A DNA stretch of 52,049 bases from Oscillospiraceae bacterium (GTDB lineage: Bacteria; Bacillota; Clostridia; Oscillospirales; CAG-272). The notes under the pieces were generated by a model, which worked only from the letters and a program-made list of their open reading frames with translations, was not told the origin of the DNA and searched no databases. The translations under genes were made by a program, and so were the position numbers. Of this stretch, positions 33,449 through 42,491 are shown in pieces. Position 1 is the stretch's first letter. The number at the start of each line of letters is the position of its first letter. The DNA lies in the NCBI GenBank assembly GCA_015063645.1, contig SVTS01000008.1, positions 1 through 52,049 of the forward strand, given 5' to 3'.

Positions 33449-35266
33449 ATGACCAATATATGGAGTAAAGCAGAAGCAAAGCTGGGCGCAGAAGGCGCGG
33501 CGGCAATGCGCAAACTGTATGATTTTTACGGAAAAGACGTATTCGGCTGGCTGGCGGATCTGTATGACAGAGAAAGCGGTATGTACTACTACGCAAACAG
33601 CGCCCGGGATAACGAGGGCTTCCTGCCCGATATTGAGAGTACCGCCCAGACCCACGGTATCCTTCTGCATGCAGGTATGTTCCGTCAGTTTTCCCCTGCA
33701 TGGACGGGACTGACGGAGGAAATGCGCAGCCGCACACTCGCTTCCGTGCAGTCCATGCAGGACCGTCACGACGGCTATTTCTACCATCCCCAGTGGGGCA
33801 GCGGCATCGGCGCAGCACGCCGGGGACGTGATCTGAATCAGGCACTGTACCTGATCGAAACCATGGGCGGAAAGCCCCTGTATCCCACAGCACTGGAACG
33901 GCTGGAAGCCAATGCCTCGGCAGGAACGGCGGTCACGGCGGGAATGCCCGCGCACCTCGCATCTGAGGAGGCGATGCTTGCCTATATGGAAAATCTGAAC
34001 GTCAACCGCAATTCCTATTCCACCGGTCATAATCTCAGCAGCCAGGCGAATCAGATAAAAGCCGCCGGACTTGCGGATTTCGTGCTGGATTATCTCACCG
34101 CTCATCAGAATTCCGCAACGGGTCTGTGGGAGGAAGAAGCCAACTACCAGACTCTTTCCGGTGTGATCAAGATCGGCGCGCTCTACGGCGCGCTGGGACG
34201 CGCTATTCCCCACGGATACGAGATCGTGGACAGCGCCATCGACGTGATTCTATCGCGGGAAGATACGGCGCATATCTGCCTTGTTTTCAATCCTCTGGGC
34301 GGACTGGGTACCGCACTGCGGAGCATTGCGGATTCCAATGCCGCCGCACGGGATGCGGGACAGCCGGAGCCTTACGATCTGGAAGCCATCCGTGCAAAAA
34401 TTATCGCACGCCTGCCGGAGATCGTGGATGCCACCATCGAAAAACTGACGAAATATCACCACCCCGACGGATCCTTCTCCTATCAGGCACACCGCTCTTC
34501 TCCGTATACCCAGGGAACCTATGTCTCCCTCGGTCTGGATGAGGGCGACGTGAATGCTACCGCTGTGGGTATGCACTACATCCTGAACGCTATGTGGGGC
34601 TGGTTCGGTATGACCCAGTTGCAGGTGCCGATGTGTGATGAGGCGGACTACGCCGCATTTATGGAGCGCATCAGAACAAAACCGCCCGTGAAAAAGATTC
34701 CCCGCGACGGGGTTGAGCGGATCAATTATTCCGTCGGCAGTATCGGCTTCCGCCAGAGGGGACGGGGAAACTGGCATATGGACATCCAGATGGATCCTGC
34801 CGGCGGTGCGGATAAAGCCCTGCGGTGCTGTGCCGGCGCGGAGGGCGACAGTATGATCAGCTATCAGTGCCGTGATCCTTTCCATCCGATTCCCGCTGTG
34901 AGAAGTACGGAGTGGGAGATTGATCTCTATGTACATACAGCCTCGGAAGGCGTGTTCGCCCGCATCGGAGTGGATGATACGGATCTGGCAAACGCACCTC
35001 TGCTGCTTGAGCGGCAGGGAAGTACCGTGGTCATCCGCACGGCAGACGGCGGACAGCCCTGCGCTTCCTTCAGCGTGGATACGTGGATCTCCCTGCGGCT
35101 TGCCGCAGGGAACGGTGCCGTGTCTCTGTCCGCGGACGGAAAACCTGCCGCGGAGGGCATTCCTGCCCAAATCCCCGCTGAGGACAGCCGCCTGATGCTG
35201 GTGATCCCCGACGGCGCGGAAGCGGATTTCTTCATCAATAATCTGTGGGGCAGACAGAATTTTTAA
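33449..35266 (+). CDS. Large protein with alpha-toroid-like region, unknown function
   Basis: A 605-residue cytoplasmic protein without signal peptide. Residues 20-420 contain helical repeats such as WLADLYDRESGMYYY, YFYHPQWGSGIGAARRGRD and HHPDGSFSYQAHRSS, like the alpha/alpha barrels of glycoside hydrolases, lyases and terpene-cyclase-like proteins. The last 180 residues (GNWHMDIQMDPAGGADKALRCC to the end) look like a beta-sandwich. I cannot assign a family. AAGGAGA precedes the ATG and it is transcribed alone. Neighbouring sugar genes make a carbohydrate role plausible. Confidence 0.75.
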   Translation: MTNIWSKAEAKLGAEGAAAMRKLYDFYGKDVFGWLADLYDRESGMYYYANSARDNEGFLPDIESTAQTHGILLHAGMFRQFSPAWTGLTEEMRSRTLASVQSMQDRHDGYFYHPQWGSGIGAARRGRDLNQALYLIETMGGKPLYPTALERLEANASAGTAVTAGMPAHLASEEAMLAYMENLNVNRNSYSTGHNLSSQANQIKAAGLADFVLDYLTAHQNSATGLWEEEANYQTLSGVIKIGALYGALGRAIPHGYEIVDSAIDVILSREDTAHICLVFNPLGGLGTALRSIADSNAAARDAGQPEPYDLEAIRAKIIARLPEIVDATIEKLTKYHHPDGSFSYQAHRSSPYTQGTYVSLGLDEGDVNATAVGMHYILNAMWGWFGMTQLQVPMCDEADYAAFMERIRTKPPVKKIPRDGVERINYSVGSIGFRQRGRGNWHMDIQMDPAGGADKALRCCAGAEGDSMISYQCRDPFHPIPAVRSTEWEIDLYVHTASEGVFARIGVDDTDLANAPLLLERQGSTVVIRTADGGQPCASFSVDTWISLRLAAGNGAVSLSADGKPAAEGIPAQIPAEDSRLMLVIPDGAEADFFINNLWGRQNF

Positions 35267-35306
35267 GGAAATATGAAAAGATTTCAAACAAAATTCTGAT
35301 TTCCCC

Positions 35307-35335
35307 TTGACTTTTTGCATGGAATATGGTATCAT
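35307..35335 (+). promoter_or_regulatory. Promoter of the amino-acid ABC operon
   Basis: TTGACT (35307-35312), 17-bp spacer, TATCAT (35330-35335). The operator-like palindrome at 35344 starts 8 bp after the -10. Confidence 0.82.
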
Positions 35336-35343
35336 ACAATCAC

Positions 35344-35365
35344 TTTAACACGATAAAGTGTTAAA
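35344..35365 (+). promoter_or_regulatory. Operator-like palindrome downstream of promoter
   Basis: TTTAACAC-N6-GTGTTAAA, perfect 8-bp arms around GATAAA; a second reading, CACTTTA/TAAAGTG (35341-35360), overlaps it. It covers the likely transcription start, where a bound repressor would block initiation. No matching regulator gene is adjacent. Confidence 0.6.
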
Positions 35366-35399
35366 AACATTCCGTCAAGGATTACATTGTGAGGTTTTT

Positions 35400-36194
35400 A
35401 TGAAGAGAATTCTCGTTCTGGCATTGGCAATGCTGATGTGCCTGGGTGCGCTGGCATCCTGCGGCGCGAAAGACTGGGCGTACATCGAAGAGAAGGGCAA
35501 CCTTGTTATCGGTATCACCCTGTTCGAGCCCATGAACTACTATGATGAGAGCGGCAAGCTGGTCGGCTTTGAAACCGAATTTGCTGAAGCTGTCTGCAAG
35601 AAGCTGGGCGTTGAGCCTGTGTTCCAGGTTATCGACTGGGAACAGAAGGAAAATGAACTGAAGTCCCGCACCATCGACGTGATCTGGAACGGTCTGACCG
35701 TTACCGAAGAGCGTAAGGAAAACATGGCATTCTCCACCGCTTACGTTTCCAATAAGCAGGTTGTTGTTATCAAGGATTCCAACGCTTCCAAGTATGCCAC
35801 CGTTGAGGGTATGGCAGGTGCATCCTGCGCCGCTGAAAACGGCAGTGCAGGCGAAACCGCAATCAAGTCCAACGCTGTTCTCTCCCAGAACAAGTACGTT
35901 GCCGCTGCCGGTCAGAAGGACGTTCTGATGGAAGTCAAGGCAGGCACCAGCGAAATCGGCGTTATCGACCTCGTTATGGCTCTTGCTTCCGTAGATAAGG
36001 GCGACTACAAGGATCTGATGATTGTTGAAGGCGTTGAACTGACTGCTGAAGAGTACGCAATCGGCTGCCGTCTGGAAGACACCGAACTGCTTGCCAAGAT
36101 CAACGCTGCCATCGACGAGATGGTTCAGGACGGTTCTCTGGAAGCTCTGGCTGCCAAGTACGGTCTGTCCGACGTATACGCATTCAAGAAATAA
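35400..36194 (+). CDS. Polar amino-acid ABC transporter, substrate-binding lipoprotein
   Basis: A 264-residue lipoprotein. The signal ends with the lipobox LASC (Cys about residue 21). The rest is a family 3 solute-binding protein: GNLVIGITLFEPMNYYDESGKLVGFETEFAEAVCKKLGVE at the N-terminus, IDVIWNGLTVTEERKENMAFSTAY in the middle and a short C-terminal helix. It captures a polar amino acid outside the membrane; the exact ligand cannot be told. The ATG at 35400 has GAGG before it. The permease and ATPase genes follow after a hairpin that may make this product more abundant. Confidence 0.92.
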   Translation: MKRILVLALAMLMCLGALASCGAKDWAYIEEKGNLVIGITLFEPMNYYDESGKLVGFETEFAEAVCKKLGVEPVFQVIDWEQKENELKSRTIDVIWNGLTVTEERKENMAFSTAYVSNKQVVVIKDSNASKYATVEGMAGASCAAENGSAGETAIKSNAVLSQNKYVAAAGQKDVLMEVKAGTSEIGVIDLVMALASVDKGDYKDLMIVEGVELTAEEYAIGCRLEDTELLAKINAAIDEMVQDGSLEALAAKYGLSDVYAFKK

Positions 36195-36214
36195 TTTCCA
36201 AGCCTGAAATTCAT

Positions 36215-36320
36215 GTCCCGGGCTCCCCTCTTGGAGTCCGGGACGATTTTCGTACAGAACAGCTGTCCCCGTATAAGCACTTCGCGGCATCGCCGCGGGA
36301 GTTTTTATACGGAGTCAGCT
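36215..36320 (+). terminator. Two hairpins between binding protein and permease
   Basis: Hairpin 1 (36215-36244) pairs GTCCCGG with CCGGGAC and CTCC with GGAG around a short loop, then TTTT. Hairpin 2 (36261-36320) has a near-perfect 16-bp outer stem, AGCTG..CCGTATAA with its complement, enclosing CGCGGC/GCCGCG. Together they probably act as a partial terminator and message stabiliser. Confidence 0.7.
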
Positions 36321-36345
36321 GAAATTATAACTGAGGTTGCAGAAA

Positions 36346-36993
36346 ATGTCGTTTATTGATGTTAACATACAACTGCTGGAGGGCTTCCGGGTCACTCTGC
36401 TGATCTTCTTTGCTACCCTTGCAGCGGCTATCCCCCTGGGACTGGTGATCACCTTCGGCAGTATGTCCCGCTTTGCTCCCCTGCGCTATCTGACACGTAC
36501 CTTTGTCTGGATCATCCGCGGCACCCCTCTGATGCTGCAGGTCATGATCGTATTTTTCGGTCCCGGTCTTCTGTTCAGCCTTCCGCCGCTTCCCCGGCTG
36601 GGCGCGGTGCTGATCGCGTTCATTATCAACTACGCCTGCTATTTCTCCGAGATCTACCGCGGCGGCATTGAATCCATTCCCAAGGGACAGTATGAGGCCG
36701 GACAGGTGCTGGGCATGACGAAAGCCCAGGTGTTCTTCCGGGTCGTTCTGTTCCAGGTGATCAAGCGGATTGTTCCCGCTATGGGCAACGAGGTTATCAC
36801 GCTGGTCAAGGATACGTCCCTTGCGCGCGTTATCTCCGTGGTGGAACTGGTCAAGGCAGCGCAGGATATCGTCGGTCTGAAATCCATTATCTGGCCGCTG
36901 TTCTACATAGGCGCATTCTATCTGGTCTTCTCGGGCATTCTGACAGTGTTCTTCAGCAAGCTGGAGAAGAAACTGAACTATTATCAGGGATAA
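36346..36993 (+). CDS. Polar amino-acid ABC transporter, permease
   Basis: A 215-residue membrane protein with five or so helices. The family opening LLEGFRVTLLIFFATLAAAIPLGLVI and the EAA loop EAGQVLGMTKAQVFFRVVLFQVIKRIVPAMGNE are clear. RYLTRTFVWIIRGTPLMLQV is the conserved motif of His/Glu/Gln-type permeases. The ATG at 36346 is preferred, with GAGG nine bases before it; the alternative TTG lies inside the ribosome site. The ATPase gene follows after 12 bp. Confidence 0.93.
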   Translation: MSFIDVNIQLLEGFRVTLLIFFATLAAAIPLGLVITFGSMSRFAPLRYLTRTFVWIIRGTPLMLQVMIVFFGPGLLFSLPPLPRLGAVLIAFIINYACYFSEIYRGGIESIPKGQYEAGQVLGMTKAQVFFRVVLFQVIKRIVPAMGNEVITLVKDTSLARVISVVELVKAAQDIVGLKSIIWPLFYIGAFYLVFSGILTVFFSKLEKKLNYYQG

Positions 36994-37005
36994 GGAGGGT
37001 TTGTC

Positions 37006-37857
37006 ATGGCTGTACTTGAAGTAAAAAACATACGCAAATCCTTCGGAAAAAATGACGTTCTCCGCGGGATCAGCTTTTCCATGGAGAAGGGCGAGGTGCT
37101 GGTCATCATCGGTTCTTCCGGATCGGGAAAGACGACTCTGCTCCGTTCCCTGAATTTTCTGGAAACGCCCGATGAGGGTGAGATCTGGGTGAACGGTAAG
37201 AAGATTTTTGATGCTGAGCCTGCTCCGTCACCGGAGCCGCTGGAAAAAGTCACGGGACTTCGGCTCGGTCGGTATCCGGATGTGCGCACTGCCTTCCGGG
37301 GAAAAAATCGTCCGGAATCCGATGCACAGCTCAGAGAAAAACGCCTGCATTTCGGCATGGTGTTCCAGAATTTCAACCTGTTTCCACAGTATACCGCCCT
37401 GCAGAATATCACGCTGGCACCGCGTCTGGCATCCGCCGATGTGCGCGCCGAGAGCGCCGCAATTGAGGCACACGGCTTGGAACTGCTGGAGCGTGTGGGG
37501 CTGGCGGATAAGGTGAACGCCTATCCCTGTGAGTTGTCCGGCGGACAGCAGCAGCGCGTTGCCATCGCCCGTGCTCTGGCAATGAAGCCGGAGATCCTGT
37601 GCTTTGACGAGCCGACCAGCGCACTTGATCCCGCTCTGACAGGCGAGGTGCTCCGGGTCATCCGTTCGCTGAAGAGCGCGGAGGACGGACGTACCATGAT
37701 CGTGGTTACCCACGAGATGGAATTCGCCGCAGGCGTGGCGGATCGGGTGATCTTCATGGCGGACGGCGTCATTGAGGAGATGGGACCGCCGGAGGAAGTT
37801 TTCGGCAATCCGAAGAGCGAGAAAACGAAAGCGTTCCTGTCTGCAGGAACAATGTAA
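37006..37857 (+). CDS. Polar amino-acid ABC transporter, ATPase
   Basis: A 283-residue ATPase of the GlnQ/HisP class: Walker [16 protein letters not shown] (about residue 36), [20 protein letters not shown] (Q-loop), signature [16 protein letters not shown], Walker [14 protein letters not shown], and VTHEMEFA with the switch His. About 35 extra residues ([17 protein letters not shown] to REKRLHF) lie between Walker A and the Q-loop, which makes it longer than the usual 240-250; the same insertion occurs in other clostridial members. AAGGAGG precedes the ATG. Confidence 0.95.
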   Translation: MAVLEVKNIRKSFGKNDVLRGISFSMEKGEVLVIIGSSGSGKTTLLRSLNFLETPDEGEIWVNGKKIFDAEPAPSPEPLEKVTGLRLGRYPDVRTAFRGKNRPESDAQLREKRLHFGMVFQNFNLFPQYTALQNITLAPRLASADVRAESAAIEAHGLELLERVGLADKVNAYPCELSGGQQQRVAIARALAMKPEILCFDEPTSALDPALTGEVLRVIRSLKSAEDGRTMIVVTHEMEFAAGVADRVIFMADGVIEEMGPPEEVFGNPKSEKTKAFLSAGTM

Positions 37858-37863
37858 AAATAC

Positions 37864-37901
37864 AGTGCGGGTCCTTTGCAAAAAGGGTCCGCACTTTTTT
37901 T
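37864..37901 (+). terminator. Terminator of the amino-acid ABC operon
   Basis: The outer stem AGTGCGG/CCGCACT with an inner CCTT/AAGG pair, followed by a run of seven T residues. It starts seven bases after the ATPase stop. Confidence 0.88.
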
Positions 37902-37922
37902 GCAGAACTTTTTTCAGCAGAC

Positions 37923-37966
37923 TTGTAATCCGTTCTGCGGCATGTTATAATGTACACAGCATACAG
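37923..37966 (+). promoter_or_regulatory. Promoter with shared downstream element
   Basis: TTGTAA (37923-37928), 17-bp spacer, TATAAT (37946-37951), then TGTACACAGCATACAG (37951-37966). The -35 hexamer, the spacing and the downstream element repeat those at 14479-14521. It lies about 175 bp before the amidohydrolase gene; no other gene is seen in between. Confidence 0.7.
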
Positions 37967-38140
37967 CCCAGCTGTGTAATATAATGAGGAAAAAGAGACA
38001 TGGTTCAACCAGGAGAGCGATGCGTGAGCAGCGTATAGTTCTGGATTCGGTTCCCACGGTCTCCCCAATTGCAAAAACAAACAGTCACCTCTGCGGTATG
38101 GGATCATTTCCATTTCTTAATTTTCAGGAGGAAAACGAGT

Positions 38141-38857
38141 ATGCGTATCATTGATTGCCATATCCATGTCAAAGGCGGGGACGTATTCAAAACGGAGCAC
38201 ACCGCCGAGCAGATCATTCCCGTTCTGGACCGTGCCGGAATCGAGAAGGCAGTGATTTTTGCCATGTGCCTCTCTCCGGTAGAAGCAAACGAGATGGTTC
38301 TGCGGGAATGTGCAAAAGCGCCCGAGCGCCTATTTGGTTTTGCCTACGCCCGTCCGATGTATGACCGCAGCGTGACGTCTGTTATCAGAGACGGACTTGA
38401 CAGAGGTCTGCGCGGTATCAAGATCCACAAGGGGGAAACCCTGCTTCTGCCGGAGATCATCGGTCCGGTGGTGGAACTGGCTATGGAATACGACGTGCCC
38501 TGTCTGATTGATTCGGGCGGAGATCATGACGCTTTGCGCAAACTGGTTGTCGCTTATCCCGAGGCAAAATTCATTTTTGCCCATCTGACCAAGGGAACAT
38601 TGATTCAGCAGGAGGCGATGTTCCGTTTTCTTGCACCGTATAAAAATGTATATGTGGACACGTCGTGGCTGCAGTATTATTACATGATCCGCAAAGCAGT
38701 GGATATTCTGGGCTCCGGGAGGGTGCTCTACGGTTCGGACGGTATTCTGACCGATCCCCGCACGGAGATTATGAAAGTGAAAATTCAGGAGTTTACCCCC
38801 GAGCAGGAAGAGGATATTTTTTACAACAATATTGCCGCTCTTCTGAAAATTGACTGA
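38141..38857 (+). CDS. Amidohydrolase-family metal-dependent hydrolase
   Basis: A 238-residue TIM-barrel protein of the amidohydrolase 2 type. MRIIDCHIHVKGGD gives the N-terminal His-x-His, IDSGGDHDAL and IFAHLTKGT supply further His residues, and VLYGSDGI holds the final Asp. Such proteins hydrolyse or decarboxylate small molecules with a metal; no substrate can be named. AGGAGG lies 8 nt before the ATG at 38141. Transcribed from the promoter at 37923. Confidence 0.85.
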   Translation: MRIIDCHIHVKGGDVFKTEHTAEQIIPVLDRAGIEKAVIFAMCLSPVEANEMVLRECAKAPERLFGFAYARPMYDRSVTSVIRDGLDRGLRGIKIHKGETLLLPEIIGPVVELAMEYDVPCLIDSGGDHDALRKLVVAYPEAKFIFAHLTKGTLIQQEAMFRFLAPYKNVYVDTSWLQYYYMIRKAVDILGSGRVLYGSDGILTDPRTEIMKVKIQEFTPEQEEDIFYNNIAALLKID

Positions 38858-38978
38858 GCCGGATCGGAATACCCCTTCCCTCATACTCTTCCTCGTGTCA
38901 TGCGGCAAGGCTCAACAGACATGCTGTGCCGTATTATTATCTTACCATATTTATTATAATACTCTTCGGAGGTAATTT

Positions 38979-41345
38979 ATGTATATTGGTTCTATGAAAG
39001 CCGGCAGTGTTTCCTATACCCGCGCCGGCGGAAAAATCCCCTTTGCGCCGGAAAAAACAGATCCGCGTCTGCTTTGGCGCTGGCCGGTCACTATGCTGAC
39101 TCCGGTGGAGATTCACCTGACCTTTGATTCTCCCATTTTTGCCGCATCCGTCCGTTTTAACGTGAGTGGTGCGCCCCTCTCCCGTGCCGAAGTTCTGATT
39201 CCCGACGGTGATGAGGGACGCTGCATTGCCGCGCGCGATGCGCAGGGCGGCGCGCCTTTCGGCGGCGATGTACTTCTGACGACTGCCCGCCGCAGCGATC
39301 ATTTTATCATCCGCCTCACTCCCGTGATGCAGAATCTGGATCTGTCGATGCCCGAGGTGATCGGCTATGACGACGGACAGCCCGTGCTCTATCCCACACC
39401 GACCAGCTTCGGTCTGACAGGCGGAAAACTGCCTCTGACTGCCCTTGCTGCTGCGTGTGACTCAAAGGATGCCGACTGCGCTTTCGCCGGCACTTATCTG
39501 GCAGAGCGTCTTTGTGAGCAGTGGGATGTGTGCGCGTCTGAAAAGAGCGTCAGGTTTGTCAAGGATACCGAAATGGCGGCGGATGCCTATACCGTGATCG
39601 TGAAAGAGGACGGTGTGAAAATCACCTCCTCCACCCGTCTCGGTATGCTCTACGGCGTGGAACGCCTGATGGAGCTGTCCTCTGAGGACGGTATTCTCTG
39701 CTGTACCATCAGCGATATTCCCTATAAGCCCATGCGCGGATTCCACTTCGGTCTGCCGCCGAGAGAGGAAATCCCCTTCATGAAGCGGCTGATCCGGACG
39801 ATCCTGATCCCCGGTCATTACAATCAGCTGTTTATGGAATTTGCCGGCGGCATGCGCTTTGATTCCCATCCGGAGATCAGCGAAGCGTGGCTGGACGGCA
39901 ATATCCGGGGCGAGAAGGGCGAACTGCCTCCGTTCCCTCACGGCTCCATGAACTCCGGCGGACGTCTGCTGGAAAAGGAGGAAGTGCGCGATTTCTGCGA
40001 TTATGCGAAAGAATTGGGCTTCGAGCTGATTCCCGAGGTGCAGTCCTTCGGTCATGTCCAGTATATCACCTTCGCTCATCCCGATATCGGCGAGCGTGAT
40101 GACAGCGTGGAGGAGACGAAGGAAGACACCCGCCTGGCGGATCAGCCGCCGAGCAAGGTGTTTGCTCATTCCTACTGCCCGTCCAATCCCAAGAGCCTTG
40201 CGATCATTTTTGACCTGATCGACGAGATCGTGGACGTGGTACGTCCTCCCAGATTCGTACATATGGGGCATGATGAGATCTATGAGATCGGTCTGTGCCC
40301 GAAGTGCAAGGGAACGCCCCACGATGTGCTCTATGAGCGTCACGTCAAGGCGCTGCATGAACATCTGGCAAAGAAGGGTCTGCGGATGATGATCTGGGCG
40401 GATATGCTGCAGCCTACGGAGAAGCGGTATTCCACCTGTACCGCAATCGACCGTCTGCCGAAGGATATTGTTCTTCTGGACTTCATCTGGTATTTCCATT
40501 TTGATCTGGATATGGAAGACCATCTGCTGCCCTCCGGTTTTGAGGTGCTGATGGGGAATTTGTATTCCAGCCATTATCCGCGCTACGAGAGCCGCGCCGC
40601 TAAGGAGAGAATGATCGGCGGTCAGGTTTCCACATGGTGCCGTATGGATGAATACACGCTGGCGAAGAAGGGTAAGATTTACGATCTGCTCTATACCGCT
40701 GAAATGCTGTGGTCGCCTTCGTATCTGGAGGATGCCCGCGAAGCGTACGCCGATATTCTGGCGATGCGCATTCCCGCACTCCGTGACCGGATCCACGGCT
40801 ATAAGCGCCGGCTCTGCCGCGAAACAGCTCCGCTGACACTGCCCGCCGGCGGCGGAAAAGTATCCCATGCGATTGCGGATGCCTGTGCGGAAGCATCCCT
40901 GACACCCCGCCGTCTGAGCACACCGCTGAGCGTGCCGGTGGGATGCCGTGCCGATGCGCTGTGCTTCAAACACGCTACGCTGTTCGATGAGGTGCGCGAA
41001 GCATGGAAGAATCTCGTGCACATCGGTCGCTATACGGTCCGGTATGCCGATGGCACAGAGTGCCCCATCGACGTGGAATTCGGCTATAATATCTATAGCT
41101 CCCGCCGCCGTTATTCTGCACCGCAGACGGATAAATACTACCGTCATCAGGGCTATATGGCGACCTGGTGCGTGGATCCTGCCCTGCAGAGCGCGGACGA
41201 AGACGGCCGAAGCGTAACGGTGCTTGCCTGGGAGTGGGTCAATCCCCATCCCGATAAGGAGATCGTCTCTGTCTTCTGCGAAGAACTTCCTTCCAGCGCT
41301 GCCGGCATCATCCTCGCCGGTGTGGATACCGTAACATATAAATAA
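38979..41345 (+). CDS. Family GH20 beta-N-acetylhexosaminidase-like protein
   Basis: A 788-residue protein. Residues about 140-250 resemble the GH20 N-terminal domain (FAGTYLAERL to GMLYGVERLMEL). The TIM barrel follows (PYKPMRGFHFGLPPREEIPF), with the catalytic pair Asp432-Glu433 in FVHMGHDEIYEIG. A C-terminal beta domain completes it. GH20 enzymes release terminal GlcNAc or GalNAc by substrate-assisted catalysis. No signal peptide is present, so it should act on oligosaccharides in the cytoplasm. CGGAGG precedes the ATG. It opens an operon with the sialidase-like and SGNH genes. Confidence 0.87.
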   Translation: MYIGSMKAGSVSYTRAGGKIPFAPEKTDPRLLWRWPVTMLTPVEIHLTFDSPIFAASVRFNVSGAPLSRAEVLIPDGDEGRCIAARDAQGGAPFGGDVLLTTARRSDHFIIRLTPVMQNLDLSMPEVIGYDDGQPVLYPTPTSFGLTGGKLPLTALAAACDSKDADCAFAGTYLAERLCEQWDVCASEKSVRFVKDTEMAADAYTVIVKEDGVKITSSTRLGMLYGVERLMELSSEDGILCCTISDIPYKPMRGFHFGLPPREEIPFMKRLIRTILIPGHYNQLFMEFAGGMRFDSHPEISEAWLDGNIRGEKGELPPFPHGSMNSGGRLLEKEEVRDFCDYAKELGFELIPEVQSFGHVQYITFAHPDIGERDDSVEETKEDTRLADQPPSKVFAHSYCPSNPKSLAIIFDLIDEIVDVVRPPRFVHMGHDEIYEIGLCPKCKGTPHDVLYERHVKALHEHLAKKGLRMMIWADMLQPTEKRYSTCTAIDRLPKDIVLLDFIWYFHFDLDMEDHLLPSGFEVLMGNLYSSHYPRYESRAAKERMIGGQVSTWCRMDEYTLAKKGKIYDLLYTAEMLWSPSYLEDAREAYADILAMRIPALRDRIHGYKRRLCRETAPLTLPAGGGKVSHAIADACAEASLTPRRLSTPLSVPVGCRADALCFKHATLFDEVREAWKNLVHIGRYTVRYADGTECPIDVEFGYNIYSSRRRYSAPQTDKYYRHQGYMATWCVDPALQSADEDGRSVTVLAWEWVNPHPDKEIVSVFCEELPSSAAGIILAGVDTVTYK

Positions 41346-41413
41346 TAATCGAACAAAGACAGGGATCAGGGGGGACGGCGTCCTCCCTGATATTTCCATA
41401 AGGAGTGTATGGT

Positions 41414-42481
41414 ATGAAGAAAATCGGACGGCAGGTCTGCCTGCTTGCCACAGGTGAAAATAATCCCCGCAATGGGGAAGGTGCTTTTATCCGCCTCACC
41501 GACGGACGCATCCTCTACGGATTTACCGAATACATCGGCGACAGCTGGAACGATCATGCCCACGCCCGCCTGAGCGGCGTCATCTCCGCAGATGAGGGAG
41601 AAACCTGGTCCCCGCGCCGCGTTCTGCTGGAATGCCCCGCAGATGCCAAAAATATCATGAGCCTTTCTTTTCTGCGCATGAAAAACGGCGATATCGGTAT
41701 GTTCTATATCAAAAAAGAGCAGGACGGTACGGATAAACTGCTCCTCGTCCGCTCTTCCGATGAAGGGGAAAACTGGTCGCAGCCCATCGCCTGCACCGAT
41801 TGCCTGCAGCAGCAGGATTACTATGTCCTCAATAACGACCGCGTGATCATGCTGCCCACGGGCAGAATTCTCTTCGCCGCAGCCCGCCATTCCGTGTATC
41901 CCAAACCCGGCAAGTTCTTGCCCGGCGAGGTCTGCTTCTTTATTTCCGATGACGACGGATATACCTGGCGGAAAACGGAACGGGAACTGCGCCTGCCGTT
42001 CCCCGATCCGGACGGACTGCAGGAGCCGGGACTGTTCGTGCTTCCCGACGGAAAGATCTGGTGCTATATGCGCACCGGACTCGGTACGCAGTGGCGATCC
42101 TGTTCTGAGGATAACGGGGAAAGCTGGTGCGATCCGTATCCCGACCGCCGTTTTACCTCTCCCCGTTCCCCCATGCTGGTGAAGAATCTGGGAAATATCA
42201 CCGCGGCGGTCTTCAATCCGATTCCCCACTATCCGGGACGGAGTCCCGCTGAGCCCTGGGGACGGACTCCATACACCTGCGCCGTCAGCCGGGACGGCGG
42301 CATTACATTTGCGGATGCCGATCTGTTTGCGCTGGAGGACGATCTGTCAAACGGCTACTGCTATCCTGCACTGCTTGCGGGTGACGGATATTTTCTGTGC
42401 GCCTATTATCACTCCATGAATACCGGCGTTTGCCTGCATGCGGCTGTCATCAAAAAAATTCGTCTGGATGAGATTGACTGA
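41414..42481 (+). CDS. Sialidase-like six-bladed propeller protein
   Basis: A 355-residue protein with five Asp-box-like motifs (SADEGETW, SSDEGENW, SDDDGYTW, SEDNGESW, SRDGGITF) that mark the blades of a sialidase (BNR) propeller. It resembles clostridial proteins of the BNR_2 type. Whether it cleaves sialic acid is uncertain: an Arg triad and the Asp/Tyr-Glu set are not obvious by eye. No signal peptide. The ATG at 41414 has AAGGAG 10 nt before it. It lies 68 bp after the GH20 gene and 10 bp before the SGNH gene. Confidence 0.82.
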   Translation: MKKIGRQVCLLATGENNPRNGEGAFIRLTDGRILYGFTEYIGDSWNDHAHARLSGVISADEGETWSPRRVLLECPADAKNIMSLSFLRMKNGDIGMFYIKKEQDGTDKLLLVRSSDEGENWSQPIACTDCLQQQDYYVLNNDRVIMLPTGRILFAAARHSVYPKPGKFLPGEVCFFISDDDGYTWRKTERELRLPFPDPDGLQEPGLFVLPDGKIWCYMRTGLGTQWRSCSEDNGESWCDPYPDRRFTSPRSPMLVKNLGNITAAVFNPIPHYPGRSPAEPWGRTPYTCAVSRDGGITFADADLFALEDDLSNGYCYPALLAGDGYFLCAYYHSMNTGVCLHAAVIKKIRLDEID

Positions 42482-42491
42482 GAGGTGCCCT

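Noticed and set aside
37983-38140. Short open frame before the amidohydrolase gene
   Set aside because: No ribosome site, no domain, composition not gene-like; treated as leader sequence.
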